Counted from the stretch's first letter, positions 20,419 to 33,995 are shown. The stretch: 64,000 nt of DNA from Nemophila menziesii (GCA_029959085.1 JARWIR010000003.1:33309505-33373504); one strand, 5' to 3'. Program-made: numbers and translations. The notes: generated by a model not told the origin, from the sequence alone.

Positions 20419-21916
20419 TGATGGCTGGTAAGGTGTGATAAAATAATGATAATAAAAATAAAAACTATCACCTTAACCGATCACGTTATTCACTGCAAGT
20501 ATCACAGATCGTATGCAAGTTTAATTGATAAATAGAATTCGTTCGCAGGAACTACAAAAGTTAGCTAGGACTAATGCAAATATAAAGTACAAATAAAAAA
20601 GTTAGAAGAATAATACGCTAAAAGACTATGAAATATTTGTTTGTTTTTATGACTCCAACCAATTAATTAAATAAAATAAAGACATATAAATAAAAAGAAA
20701 GAAGTAGTATGAGAGTTTAGCTCGACATATAGTAAGTAATCCCTGCTAGCCTTGTGTTATGACCTATTTATGTAAGGAAGAATTGTGTGATATGCAATAG
20801 CCAAGAATATATATTCCTCCTAACCTCCTTCCGGGTGGACTTAGGTGGCGACCTAACAATTACCAAGGGACTTGGGTAAGGGGACCCTGCGCAATGATCG
20901 GTGGTTAATCTCAAACCCTAGTGGCTATCTAGTTAGGCAAGCCCACCAAGATCACTACTGCACACTAGACGTTTATGTGGTACCCCTTCCGGGTGACCAT
21001 CATACTACTATGGTAATTCTATACGTTGTCCACCGCAAGAACTACAGACAATACATCAAACACATAAAAAAAGAGATAACACTACTAATTTCAATTAAAA
21101 TTAAAAGGACATCCCAAATTAAAATAGATATAAAACAAGTTTAGGGTTCACTCGTTATGCTAATCCCAAGCTAAATAGAATTATTTCATACTAGAGAAAG
21201 AAAGCAAATAAATTACAAGGGTGAAGGGTTAAAATGACATGAATAGTATCCAACTCCTTCTTGTCTTCTCTTCTCTTGATGTAAGCTTCCTCTTGATCTT
21301 TTGATGATTAAAGACTGACCAAGGATGATTTCTCTAAGGTAGGACTGAATATATATAGGCCCTTGGTTGAATTATGGAGTATTCCCAAAGTTAAGGAGTC
21401 ATGATCTTACCAAAATTCGTATTCCTAACTTGTTGGACAAGATAAACCTTTGCATATATTGATTTGGTCATATCTCCATCGTTACTAATCGGAATTTAAT
21501 GTTCTTTACATGAAGACGACCGCAATTAAAAGATCTATCTGCTCATATAAAAGGTTCATCCTAATTCCTTGCCGAAATTCTGTAGCAATTTAATTAGTGG
21601 ACGTATGTGCAGTTTTTGCAGCTTCTTTATTTTTAAAATATATCAAAACTCTTCCTTTTTTACTTTGATTAAGGGATTTTCTTTACTTTTCCACTTTAAA
21701 TCAGTTTCCATAGGTGTAATAGCTTTCGTATACCTAAGTGCTACACAAATACCACACAAGTTACGCCCAAAATCTTAGAAAATAACATAACACCTAAAAC
21801 TAGACATGAAAGTGTAAAGTATGAATAAATGGGTGAAAATTCCGAAATCATTTACTAAATACCCCTAAAATGATGTCTCAAGTATAGATTAATATATCAC
21901 AAATATGTAGACATCA
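20419..21916 (-). repeat. Solo gypsy LTR (1498 bp)
   Basis: Read on the minus strand it runs from TGATGTCT to GCCATCA with TG...CA ends and is flanked on both sides by AATTT (20414-20418, 21917-21921), a 5-bp target duplication. Its sequence matches the LTR at 23870-25452 in inverse orientation (shared CGTCTAGTGTGC, GGGTCCCCTTA, AACTTGCATACG-type words). No internal region remains, so it arose by recombination between two LTRs. Confidence 0.85.
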
Positions 21917-23869
21917 AATTTACAAATCTATAGCTAAATAAGAAAAAATAACTTAGAGTAATTTTTCTAAAATATAAGTATATTAACAACTTATAATTAC
22001 AAGAGAAAATGAAGAAATGAAAGAAGCAAAATTACAATAAAAATAGTATAACCAAAAGGAAACAAGAAAGAAAATAAACACCCCATGCCATTTGATATAT
22101 GTTGTTATAAATGGTAATGTCAAACTATTAAATACTAATCCCTATCCAACAATTCAAAAATGTTTTTGCCTAATGCATCTATAAAAGAGCATATGCCATA
22201 TATATCAACTATATGTGTCTCAATCTTTTTCATGTCACTATTTTGGTCGTCTATAACCTTGCATCACATACTCAATCCAGTGATGTTCACATGAGGGGTT
22301 AAGGCACTTAAGGTAACTATTTGTACACCGTGATAAGTATACTGTACCATTAACCCATATTGATCTGTGTAAGAAGTGGTTTTATACGATCATATATAGT
22401 TTATCAAATCATACACCACCTGGTTTACTTCATAAATTATCATGACTGCAGACAAAATAAATAAATGTGTATAAATTGATGAATTACTACAGTTGAGGTA
22501 GCTGATTCATTCTATCACTTTACACTACAATCTCTTAGTTTCCTTACAAAATGTTCTCACAAGATTCTACGTAAAGGGCTCCGCTATAACCACTACTAAG
22601 TTGAGTGTCAGAGTGTCATTGGGAGCCTTTCTCTAGGGGGATAACACCATTATTTGCTTGCACATCTTACCATTATAGTTCTTGGTAGATCGAAGAAGCT
22701 TTGTCCAATCGTGACGTGGTTCCATTCCAACACTACTACCACCAGAGACATTTTTTTACTTTATCAATTTGATGTCGTCTTTGGGAAAGTAACGATTCCT
22801 AAAATTAATCCATTGAGTTACCATATGGATAATTCTATCAAACTAAGGGTAATCCCTCAAAAGTTTGTTCAGTTGTTGGAAAGAGCAAGATACATATATT
22901 GATATCACCATGAATTTGACCGATGTTAAACTAAAGTTATCAACATGCACATCTAGTCTCATCTCAACAAACTGCATTTCTAATGTTGATATGGACATCA
23001 TGCCGCGACTAGTCATACGAGAAAAAAAAAGTTAAGAGTCTGAGAAAGGTCACATGTAGAAATCCAAGGAAGAAAACTCTTGACAGTTCTGTCATTGACC
23101 TCTAGGTAAAGGATACGGGTGATCGAGACAACACTAGAAGACCATGATAGTCCTCCCAGTAGCATGATGTAATCCCACAAAGTCTTACGACATTTGTAGC
23201 GTATTGAAGAGTATGATATTGACTACCACCGCCATGAAGAAAGGACCTATCGTATTGTTCCTAGCATTTTCTCATCAAGAGGAATCGTTATAAAACAATT
23301 GAGGAGATACCTTCTCATAAATACATGATAGGTACTTCTCGGAGGTGGATTGATTTAAGCATTTAGTGAACGATTGAAACCACTTCGATGAAGATGTTGT
23401 ACCAAGAAATAGGAGGGGGCATACCAGGTTGACCGTGCATCCGTCTAGAATCATAAAATTCCCATTGACTGGTCCATTCTTGACTCTTCTATGCCACCTG
23501 GTTTCAAACCTATACCAATCATATCCTTTGGCGAGGAGACCTACTAGAGCAACACGACAACTTGTACAAAGGTACAAGGAGTTTATTAAGAGTTCTGATG
23601 GGGATTTTATGGATATTTTCCATCAACATCTCAAGGAACACCAAAAAATTGTTACTCGTTTAACCTCTCACTCCACACAACTTCCACTCACAATACAAAA
23701 AGATGATTGATGGGTTTATATGACAGTTTTTGCATGGAACAAACGTTAGATGTCAAGATTAAAATAACTTAATACACACGGGTGGCGCTTCTAAAGTTCA
23801 TACATTGTGTCGTTATGTGTTGGTTATCTAGCGTTATATAAAATAACACAACAAATATGCATGAGATGT
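21917..23869. other. Unassigned AT-rich stretch with weak ORF remnants
   Basis: No gene can be supported. A 93-codon frame at 23429-23710 (KEFIKSSDGDFMDIFHQHLK...) and an 82-codon frame at 22654-22902 lack motifs I recognise. They may be decayed transposon sequence between two gypsy insertions. Confidence 0.35.
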
Positions 23870-25452
23870 TGATGTCTCTATTTATGTGATATCTTAATCT
23901 AGTCACAACATCATTTTAGGGGTATTTAGGACCTAGTTGAGGGACTTTTCCCCATTATTGGATGTTTTACATTTTCTTGTCTAATTTACGTATTTGTGTA
24001 ACTTTTAGAGATTTTGTGCGTAGTTTGTGTACTAAGTGTGCAACTCTTATGTAATTTGATGCTAGGATACTATGAGATGATGAAAAAAAGTCAAGAAGAC
24101 GAGATCACCCCTTAGTCATGGCAAAAAAGGAAGGTTCGACCAATTTTGGAAAGCTAAATTAGTTGTCGTCCATATTTGGAAAGTGGATTGTTTGAGTTTC
24201 TACGCAAGATTGACAAGAACTATGGAGGAGTACTTTACTATCCAGCTAGTATTTGAAGTCAAGAACGCGTGGTCACCAACGGTTTGTGATTTGAAGCTAA
24301 ATTAAAGAAGTTATTAAAGTTGCAGCTCGTGGTTTGAACCGATCCTCTCTTTAGTAAAATGTTTTTTGGTTGGATTAGGTCACTTAAAGTAGGCCCACAA
24401 CCCATAAAAAGTGATGGAACCTATAAATATCATTTTTTAACATTAGAAAATGGATCTCTGATCATAAACACTAGAGAAAATCTCTTGGAATAGAGAAAAG
24501 ATGAGAAGAAGGAGCTTGGAAGCAGTTCATGCCATTCCACCTCGTTCTTTCATCGTTCGTCAATAATTTATAGTGTAATCTTATTATTTTTTACATATTT
24601 AATATGAATATTACATTATTAGTTACTAGTTTGTATCCTTTCATTATGCACTAGTTAATTAATAGTTTGAGAACAACAATGGTGTATGTACCCTAGTTTT
24701 ATTTTATGATTTTATTGTAATTGGGATATTACATCTTTAAATTAAATTGTGATTTTTCTCTACTTATGTATTTGCCATATATTACACTTCTACTCTAGCC
24801 AAGTATAGGGATGCCCTTAGTAATTAAGACTGTCACCCTGGCGGGGGGTTCAATTATTAAGAACGATACGTAATCGTCTAGTGTGCGGTAGTGATACTAA
24901 TGGGATTGCATAGCTAGATAGGCACCAGGGTTAGACATTTATTCACTGATCATTTTGTAGGGTCCCCTTAACCAAGTCCCCTAGTACTATTGAGTTTCCT
25001 TATAAGCTACCCTGATGGAAGTTAGGAGGAATTTAGAATCCCATCTATTGCATGTTTCCACAGTTCACCCTTTAACAAGAAAACATAAAAAAGATACTAG
25101 TGGGGATTACTTGCGATTTCTCAATCTATCCTCTCATATCTTTCCTCTTCGTTGTTTACGTGTCTTTAGTTTAATCTTTAATTCCTTAGTTAAGTATCAT
25201 ATTTGCATTCTAGTTTTATAAATCAAAAACCAAATAAATATTTGTTTACCTTTCTCGTATTTAATCTAGCAACTCTTTCTATTACACTCGTTAGTAATAC
25301 TATTCAAATATTAATTTGTGTAGTTCCTATGGAGACGATACTCTACTTACTTATCTTTATAACTTGTCAACAATCCGTACACTTGCAGAAAGTCTCATTC
25401 TCTGGAGAAGTGGATTTACTTGCATTAATTTATCACACCTTTGAAGACAACA
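23870..25452 (+). repeat. 5' LTR of gypsy element
   Basis: Starts TGATGTCTCTATTTATG and ends GAAGACAACA a few bases before the primer site. It shares ordered blocks with the solo LTR and with the LTR at 62498. The start coincides with the 3' LTR start at 30081 and the solo LTR start at 21916. Confidence 0.75.
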
Positions 25453-25458
25453 AGTTTT

Positions 25459-25477
25459 TGGCGCTGCTGTTGGGGAC
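25459..25477 (+). other. Primer-binding site (tRNA-Asp type)
   Basis: TGGCGCTGCTGTTGGGGAC resembles TGGCGCCGTTGCCGGGGA, the primer site of many plant gypsy elements. Six bases separate it from the LTR end. Confidence 0.65.
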
Positions 25478-25572
25478 TACATCATTAGTTTTGTCATTTT
25501 GCTTAGTGTAGTAGTTTTAGTTATTCTATTTTACGCTTTTCTTGTTATTTTTTTTCCTTTTCAGATTATTTA

Positions 25573-27671
25573 GATGGCTAATAAGCAGAATCAACGGCAA
25601 GAACAAGGCATCCAAAGTCATTCCGAGTGCAACCCATAGAGATTCGCCCTCCGGCTATTCAATCCGTTCGATTTGGGCCTGATCTAGGTATGCTAAATCA
25701 ATTCTCAAGCTACGGGAATTATAGTGGCACTGTACACCAATATTAGGCCCATGCTATTCAGAAGTTCGTGCAACTTTGTGATACCTACATCACTTAAGGT
25801 GTCACACAAGAGCAAATGTACTATTTCATGTTTCAATTCTTCTTGACCGGAAGTGCGAGTGATTGGTTAATTAGTCAACCTCTTGAGCTAATATCACGTT
25901 GGGAAGAGCTTCAAGCGAGATTCCTTGATCGATTTTATCCTATGGGTATGCGACTGAAGGATAAAATAGATCTTTCAAAATTCTTACAAGGAGACAGTGA
26001 GAGTAATGGTGAAGCATGGACGAGATTCCAAAGAAAAGTTGGAAAAGTGTCCACTACATAGGTGCATGCTTGAGTTACAATTATCCATGTTTTATAAAGG
26101 ACTCGACATGAGTTCAAGAATGAGAGTAGATAATCATGGTGGTGGTGATTTTGTCTCCATATATCCAAATGAAGCATCGATTGGTGTAGAGGAAATAGTA
26201 GAAATTGAGAGAGTTGGCTATCATCGTGAGCTCTTATTACTAATACCATGAGAGATACGTCACGAGTAGATGGTAATATTGATGTGGAAGCCAAGTTTTC
26301 CAACTTAGAGTATTAATTGAAGCAACTTTCCCTAGTTGTCAGAGAAAGATTTCAAGGCAGAAAAATCCAAGGTGAATGTCATGAACGAACCCTATGGTTA
26401 TCACATGGGAAATCAAGAAAATTTTTAGAGTCATCACCACGGTAATCCATACCAACCTCATCCACAAGACAATATATATCAAACGACACCTCAACATCTA
26501 TATCTGAGTGGACAAGCCTATGGGACTCGAGCCCTTCACCCACCGAGTTACAATGTTTATAACGAGAATCAAACTCCGAAGGCACTTCCATCACATCCAA
26601 AAGAATATGAAAGTAAGTTGAAAGAGACTTTTAATTGATTAATCAAAATCTCAATGGATAATATGATCAAAAGTGAGGCGAAGATTGATGCCACTGCACC
26701 ATTGGCGCAGAAAATGCAACAACATAATCAACTTATGGAGCAACGATTGACGTTACTCACTTCGACCATTCAACAAATGAAACAAAGTCAACCCTTGCAA
26801 TCGATCCTTGGTAAAAATTCTAATGTCAAGTTGATTCAAAATGTTGATGACAAGGTTGGTCACGAATTGTGTAAGGCTATTATTCTTCAAGATAAAAAGG
26901 TAGCGGGATCACCACCAGTTACATCTAGTGAAGTGGTGATTCTAAAAGAGATAGATCCAACCAAGCTGAAGTTAGAGGAGGTAACAGTCGAAGATTGGGT
27001 TGGGAGGTTGAGAAGTCTAGATAGGTAGTTGATGCACCGAGGGTGCAAGAGAAGAGTAGGGTGGGAACTCCGACCTTACACATCCGTTTTCACCGTCATG
27101 TCCATTACAAATCGCTTATCCGAAGGGAGATTGCGAGAACAAGAAGTTTATAGAGACGTTAAATCAAGTGAAAATCAACATCATGTTACTTGAAGGCATC
27201 GAGAAGAAGCAAAAATATCATGAATTCTTCAAGGAGACACTCTTCAAGAAGAATAAATTCACAAAGTATAAGACTTTCACACTAACCAATGGGATATCAG
27301 TGCAATTAAGCGGAAGTTACCTCCAAATATTAACGATCCTGGAGGTTTCAACCTCCCAATCAAAATAGGTGGTACATTTGAGGGAAAGGCGACGTAATTT
27401 GGATGTGAATGTGAATCTCATGTCCAAGAGTGTGTTGGATAAGATTGGTATTGGGGATTCCAAGACAACGTCCGTCATCTTGTAATTGGCAGATTGATCT
27501 ACAACAAATCTGTGGGAAGTAATCTTGTTATTCCCACTGATTTCATTATTTTGATTATGATGCAGATAAGAACATCCCGTTCATACTTAGGCGTCTATTC
27601 CTGGCCATGGGCCGCACCATAGTCAATGTGAACGAGGGATCCGTGACCCTTCGTATTGAAGATGAATCCTA
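25573..27671 (+). pseudogene. Gypsy gag-protease, inactivated
   Basis: Starts at ATG 25573. The gag core reads QEQMYYFMFQFFLTGSASDW, then SRWEELQARFLDRFYP (25810-25940), continuing in another frame as MLELQLSMFYKGLDMSSRMR. The protease region (27310-27671) reads LPPNINDPGGFNLPIKIGG, NLGASINLMSKSV-like and VILQLADRSTTN, ending LFLAMGRTIVNVNEGSVTL. Many stops and frame changes interrupt it (for example within 25640-25800 and near 26060). The protease core has ASINLM where active copies have the DLGAS motif. No reverse transcriptase follows. Confidence 0.8.
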
Positions 27672-28259
27672 AACATTCTATGTCTCTGGATAAAAGAAAA
27701 GGAATGAGTCACGAGGAGTCTCGACAATCCAAATTGTGATTTAGAAATCAAAGGCTAAGAGCCCCCAAGACACTGTACGAAAGAAAGAAGACGATGATGA
27801 GTTTGGGGTGAGGGACGAGTTAGCGTGGAAATATCCCAACCCCGAGAACAGACGACACAAGTATAAAAGTTCTTGAATGGGGATATTCCTTGTCACTTGA
27901 GTTGTTTCATCCAAAATGATCGAGTTAAGAGCTAAAAAGAGTTGCAAATTCACGTTAGTAGATGTTAATAGCCCCGCCCGATGCTGGGGAGGCTATATAA
28001 AAAAGAAGTAGCTAAGGTAACCCGTCAAACTTGGAACAACGTAAACTAAAAGTGCTTTCGGGAGACAACCTGCAATTTTTTAAGCTTTTCATGCATTTCT
28101 TAGTTTTGTTTTTAGTAGAGTAGATCAGTAATGTTTGAGTATTTTAGTGATTATCATGTTTTATGAGAAAGGTATTAGTTTTTTTAATGTGTAGGTGGTG
28201 CGAAAAATGAGTTTGGGGTGAAATTGTAAGAGAAAATGAGCCTCACAACTGTGAGCAAC

Positions 28260-28566
28260 GGTATACCACGCATTCTGGCGGTATAATACTCGCCAGGGTC
28301 ATGACAAGGTGCCCATACGGTTTAAATTAATTGAGTATGTCGAGGGATTGTGTGGTAGACCATGCCATCAAGCGGTATACCGCTCACGAAGAACCGTTAG
28401 GAACTATGCACATACGACATTCATGCCAAGAGCAAGGAAACCCAGTGGTATACCGTGTCTCGTAGGCGGTATACCGCTCGAGTACCCGTATAGACCCTTG
28501 CGACAATAGTATAATGGTATAAGAATATGGTAGGTCACGGTATACCACTCGATCCTGCGGTATACT
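28260..28566. repeat. Cluster of GGTATACC palindromes
   Basis: Perfect GGTATACC occurs at 28260, 28374, 28447, 28468 and 28539. Near matches GGTATAAT (28280), GGTATAAG (28516) and GGTATACT (28559) lie between them. Several are extended to GCGGTATACCGC. Spacing is irregular and the sequence between is not repeated. It lies in the 3' non-coding region of the gypsy element. Confidence 0.8.
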
Positions 28567-30080
28567 ATGCGACACAACAAAGGAATGCAAAAAAAACAAA
28601 TTTTTTGTTTATGGGAGCTGTGTTTGGGAAGCCATAACTTTCGCACACGATCTCATAACTCAGTGATTCAGGATGCCACAAAAATCGTAGAAAAATGTCT
28701 ACAACTTTTAGGGTTGACATTTTTCCTAGTAAGGGACAAATCAAGTTGCAACCACCGCATACAACTTGATTTTGCATAGAGTATATTGAATGTATATATT
28801 ACACATGATTTTGGCGAGTCAATGATAGTAAGTAGTGTATCCTAGAACAGTGTCACAACGCGTATAGTATATTTTGCATGAAAACATTAATTAAAGGATA
28901 GAAAATATTAGTAACCAATGAGTAGAAGAAAGTTCGATCTTAGGAAGTCTTGAGCAGTGTGTCGAACATGAGGTCTGAGCTAGTTGAATACCCACATAGT
29001 CTATGAACTAAAATTGAAAATGTAACAAAGCCTAGTAGTTGGAAAAATTATTAATGCAGTTATTTGATAAGCCACTTGAAGCCTTTAGCTTGCTAACCTG
29101 TATTAAATTGAATATATTATCAGTTTTAGCCCTATTTCTAGCTAGCAGCCTTTCTTTGTCACCATTTTATAAGTCATACCCCTTAGATGATAAGACTTTT
29201 CCATATGACCTGTACGCGAACCGCAACGTTAAGACATTCGTCTTTAAAATTGAGTTTGGGATGGTGGGAATTCTTCATGGGTTACACTTTGGGTAGATTT
29301 TTGAGCTTCTATTTTGTGTGTTATATTAATGATGCACTCTTTATTGCAATCCTTTGCCAGGTTCAACTGGAAAAAAATTGAGAAAAAGAAAGAAAAAATG
29401 AAACTAAGTAGCATGACATCTCACATTAAAAAGAGTGTCATCGCTAAGTTACAAAAAGATGAACTGAAAAAGAATCAAAAGAAAAAGACCGGCAAAGTGG
29501 AATATTTTGAATTCATCATGCGTTGTTATGGGATTATTGTGAATGTTAATCAATTGCATTGAACTGGATTGATTGATAACATCTTCGAGTGTAACTCAAA
29601 CTCTATGGCGATTCGTTGATGGCTAGTGAGAAGAGCTCCAAAATCTCACTTCACATTATTCAAATATACGTATCATACCGTCCCTAAGCCTACTCTATTA
29701 ACCGAATAGACCTTAAAGGATTTCTAACTACATGGTTAAGTAACAATTGATCGATTAAGGAGTAGGTAGGTGGACCATTGGATACCATGTTAGTACTGAT
29801 GAACACCATATAGCCGCCATATCAAACTAAGTAAAAATCATCCATTCTTGTATTGTGAAACTAATCTTATCTTGAATTTATGATATGTTGATTGTTTGTA
29901 TATTATGCATATGCGTGTATTAGTTCTTAGACATTACTGCATGAAACTTGTTAGGGTAGGTGCTTTAGGATCATTAATAATTTTCTACTTTTTCTTCTTC
30001 TATGATTAGTTGATAGAGACTTCCTTACTAGTTTTTATTTCTTATGTTGACAAGACGACAAAAATTTGAGTTGAGAGTCT

Positions 30081-30188
30081 TGATGTCTCAGTTTATGTGA
30101 TATATTAATCTAGTACCGATACATAATTTAGGGATATTTAGGATTTAATTGAGGGATTTCCCCCCATTATTTGAGGTTTTACACTTTC
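30081..30188 (+). repeat. Truncated 3' LTR of gypsy element
   Basis: TGATGTCTCAGTTTATGTGA and the next roughly 90 bases align with the start of the 5' LTR at about 75-80 percent by eye. Similarity ends after TTTTACACTTTC. Confidence 0.7.
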
Positions 30189-31509
30189 CAACGACAGACT
30201 AAAGAGTTTCAGGAATATTGAATTTGTTTGTAGAGATCATAATTTATATCCAAATTCACTATTTTTACCAATCCATCCTTGACTCATCCACCCCACTCTT
30301 TCTTTTAATCTCACAAACAGAGTAAAAATCATATGTCAAACTCATATAATCTTTTAGTATATTTCTCATGTCAACAACTAGAATACCATTACTATTATCA
30401 ACCACAAACTTGAAAAATAGAAGATCGTTCTTGAATGTGATGGGATTTGTCCCATCAATATTTATTCGATGGGATTGATCTCATCCGTAATAGTTGCAAC
30501 ACTAAAAGTTTCATATATTACAAGTCTACTTTAAACTACACATTCAACACCAATTTACATTCACTACATATTTAGCACCAAAATACATTCACTATATATT
30601 AGACCTACATTAATACTTGTACACAATGTAACCTTTTAATCACAAATTTTAACTGTCAACATTCAAATTTCTCAATTATAATAGTTAGGATAAATAATTT
30701 TTCATAGCCAATTAACAAATTGGTTAATAATTTGACTTAAAACTCTACAAAATTCAACACTAACAACTTAGATAGGATTTATCCCATTAATTTATGCTTA
30801 TGATCAACAATGACAAAGCCTAAACTATCAACACAAACAGTGAAATAATATCATTCAAACACTTAAACATTTAGAAATTACTCCGACTTACACTATTATA
30901 TGCTAAAAAAATACTAAAAACAATACAATAAACCATACCCGATCATTCTTGACCAGATGAATACCCCCTGTACTTTATTTGCTTAACACAAAACATATAA
31001 TCATTCACACTGATGACAGAAAGTTATTCTTTTGGATGCAGGAACCCAATTCTGTGAATAATGTAAAATCGAGGTGGCGGTGGCGTTTTGATGTTGGACG
31101 AAGGTGTACGTGGTGCTGGATGGAGTTGTTGAGATTGATGACGGAGCGAGCAACGTCGATTTAGGTTTCAAACACTATTTGCTTGTGTTGTAATTATGAC
31201 TATTATAAATTTGGCATTTTGTATGTTGATCGGTATCGCGGAGTATGATGGTGGGAGGATTAGAATAGAAGTTTGTACATCGATTAAGATGTTTATATTA
31301 ATAATGAGTTTTTTTGGCTATGTATTAAATATAGTAAATGAGGGTTAAGAAATAATCTTACACTACGAGATTAGTTAATGATATATTGGTTCAAGTGTTT
31401 TATTATCTTATTCCCTTTTTAATACATTGGAGAGCCATTTTGGACTCGGAGTCATCGACTCAGTTCGAATTTGTAACACGCTTAGAAAGAGAACCAAGAC
31501 TCTGACTTA
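30189..31509. other. No recognisable gene
   Basis: AT-rich. A short inverted pair (GATGGGATTTGTCCCATC near 30440) is present but too short to classify. Confidence 0.4.
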
Positions 31510-31738
31510 GAGCCTGTTTGGGATTGCTTTTTAAAATAATCACTTAAAGTGATTTTAGCTTCCTAATAATATTCTAGACTTTTAAAACACTTTTAATAAA
31601 TGCACTAGCTAAGTGATTATTGAAAAAATCACTTAAAGTGATTTTGGATGTCAAAATATTTTTTTAATAATTTTTACAAATATTAAAGTTTTAACTAAAA
31701 AGCACTTTTGCCTCTAAAATAATCAATCTCAAACGGGC
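31510..31738. mobile_element. hAT-like MITE (229 bp)
   Basis: GAGCCTGTTTGGGATTG and the inverted CAATCTCAAACGGGC form imperfect terminal repeats (GCCTGTTTGG-type, common in plant MITEs). ACTTA flanks both ends (31505-31509, 31739-31743). The interior repeats ATCACTTAAAGTGATTTT twice. The superfamily is uncertain because the duplication is short. Confidence 0.55.
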
Positions 31739-32943
31739 ACTTAATTGTTTATTTTTTTATGTCATTGACTTAAATTTTTTTAATGTTTTTTCAAAATAAA
31801 ATAGAAAACTTTCAATCCTGAAAAATATAATAACCGAAAAGTTAAAGAAATCATGAAACATAAAGAAAACCGAGTTTTTTTTTTAATTTGTAACATATTA
31901 AAAAAAATAATTGCAACAAAAACTTATTTGATAAAATAATTGCACAACTAACCTATAGACTCTCCTCGGAGGAGTGCCTCCTTCATTTAGTCAGCCCATT
32001 AACTTAATAGCCTACTAATTAATTTAATTCAGAAGCGCTCCTTTGAAAAGCGCCTTTACTTAAAAAAATAGATTCTTGGCCATCGATCTATTAATAAACC
32101 GTTTTAAAATTATGATATCCATTTTTTGCTACTTTCAAAAATGAAGATCCGATTTTGCAGCAACATTAAACTGTCAACTCTGTAACGAATAAATAAAGGA
32201 AAGTGAAAATATAAAAAAATCTATTAAGTCAGGTGAGATGTAGTGTTGATAAAGGTATGCAATTTTCATATGAAACTCACATACAGAACAGGTCTCCAAG
32301 TTTTGCTTTGGTTCCCATTAAAAGGCCTGCATTTTTCATATGAAACTCACATACTAGTCTTTAAAAATCAAAGAGTCTTTATTAATCGAAAGAGCCATTA
32401 AATACCAAAAGAACGAAAATCTTATACAAGCGCTTTCCGAGTTTAATCTAGTTATAAGCAAAGCAATTACCCTCAATAAATAGTTCATTTATAAGTACCA
32501 AAAACAGTTTACACAAAAATCAACAACACAAAAACACGAAATCGTGCAATCAATTTATGTACCTTTATATAAACTAACAAGGTGTGTATAATATGTAACT
32601 CCCAAAATTGTCAACAATCATCAACCTATATCAATTCATGCTCGATTGTAATGTAGCTATATTTCAAGAATGTAAATAAACATTGTAATGTAAATAAAAA
32701 ATTTCAACAATCAAGAATGTATTTCGAATTGACTGATATTTTTTGAAAGTAGCAAAAAATGAACATCATAATTTTAAAACCGTTTTATTAAGAGATAATT
32801 ACACCTAGGGTCTTGACTACACCCCCCTCTTCAAGATGGGGACCGGGCCTAGAGCCTCTTCTTACTAAAGACCTCAGCAACTTTTTAACACATGAACCCC
32901 AAAACCCCAATTACTAGACTACCCCTCTTTTGTTTTTTTTATA

Positions 32944-32958
32944 CCTATATATACTAAT
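32944..32958 (+). promoter_or_regulatory. TATA-like box carried by MULE copy 2
   Basis: CCTATATATACTAATT is almost identical to the box in copy 1 and points inward to a CT-rich leader and the GC-rich core. It points toward TIM44, but about 2.1 kb upstream of it. Confidence 0.45.
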
Positions 32959-33744
32959 TATTCTATTACAATTTCATTTACATTTCTAACCTACTATCTT
33001 TTTTATCTCTTCTCTCTCAAAACCGCCGCCACCACCACCATTACACCACCATCACCGAAAATGCTAAAAACCACCACCGCCGATCTGCACCACCACCTCC
33101 CTCCTCCCTCCTCCCTCATAAACCTCCACCATAGCACCACCATCTCCCTCCTCCCGCTTCCTTCTTCCTCGATCCAGCAGCAACAGGCGGAACCCTAGCC
33201 TCGTCGGAGCTGCAACAGGCAGAACCCTAGCCATAGCAGCTGATGCCGTTCGAGCTGCTCTCCTCCTTCTTCAAGCGGCGAGCCATAGCAGCTGATGCCG
33301 TGATTGTAATCGAGCCATAGCAGCTGATGTCGTTCGTGGATCGAGATCTTCACCACCTCCACTTCGAGCTTCGAACAGATCTTGCCGTGTGCAGCCATGG
33401 CTTCGAACGGATTCGTTTCTGCAAATCGGTGGTGTTCTTGAAGCTTCGAACAGAGGCTCGATCGATGGAGAAGAAGACCGGCCGTGTGCAGCCATGGTGA
33501 AGCTTGAACGATGGAGAAGAAGAGCTCGCCGGAGGTGTTGGAGAAGAAGAGCTCGCCGGAGTTCCTTTTTTTTTTTACTCGCGTACACAACGTACGCTTT
33601 AGATTTGGGTTTTTTTTTGTTTTCCAGATCTGGGTTGACCAGTCAACTTGTACTTAGTTTAATTTTTTTTATTTATCAATTTGTAATTGGTTTTAAATTT
33701 CGAATAGAAAGGTATTATTTAAATATATACACATGATTTTTTAT

Positions 33745-33995
33745 AGAGTATTTATGTAATTTCTAAGAGTACTCTATCTATTTTATAGAGTACTCCATCT
33801 ATTTTATAGAGTACTCTGACCTTTTTTATAGAGTATTCGTTTAAATTGTTGGAGTTTTTTTTATTCTCGGAGTACTCTCTCTATTTTCATAGAGTATCGA
33901 GAAAAACTGAGAGTACTCTCTCTTTTTCATAGAGTACTCTCAGTTTTTTCCGATACTCTATGTTTTTTCCGGTGACTGGTATCGAGAAAAACTGA
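33745..33995. repeat. GAGTACTC repeat in MULE copy 2
   Basis: Units of TATAGAGTACTCTATCTATTTTA and variants repeat about eight times and end in GAGAGTACTCTCAGTTTTTTC. They match the tandem block of copy 1 in inverse orientation. Confidence 0.8.

Larger units (their letters stand above)
23870..30188 (+). mobile_element. Ty3-gypsy element lacking most of pol (Athila/Tat-like)
   Basis: Order: 5' LTR, a TGGCGC-type primer site, gag, protease, then a long 3' non-coding region and about 108 bp of the 3' LTR. Reverse transcriptase, RNase H and integrase are missing between about 27672 and 28000. The word GTGCTTTCGGGAGACAACC near 28052 resembles the sequence that follows the coding region in Athila/Tat elements. 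The LTR starts (23870, 30081) are clearly related but well diverged, so the element is old. The 3' LTR breaks off at about 30188. Confidence 0.8.

Noticed and set aside
20872..21144. 90-codon frame inside the solo LTR
   Set aside because: Lies within LTR sequence and has no protein motif; a shadow of non-coding sequence.
28372..28480. CRISPR-like array from regularly recurring palindromes
   Set aside because: Repeats are only 8-12 bases, spacing is irregular, and the DNA is plant nuclear with a gypsy context.
28309..28646. Several short frames over the GGTATACC cluster
   Set aside because: Frames on both strands arise from the palindromic words; peptide repeats such as GGIP and RYT follow from the DNA motif.
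33195..33736. Overlapping open frames in MULE copy 2
   Set aside because: Three frames overlap the same repetitive GC-rich sequence and none shows a motif; best explained by composition.
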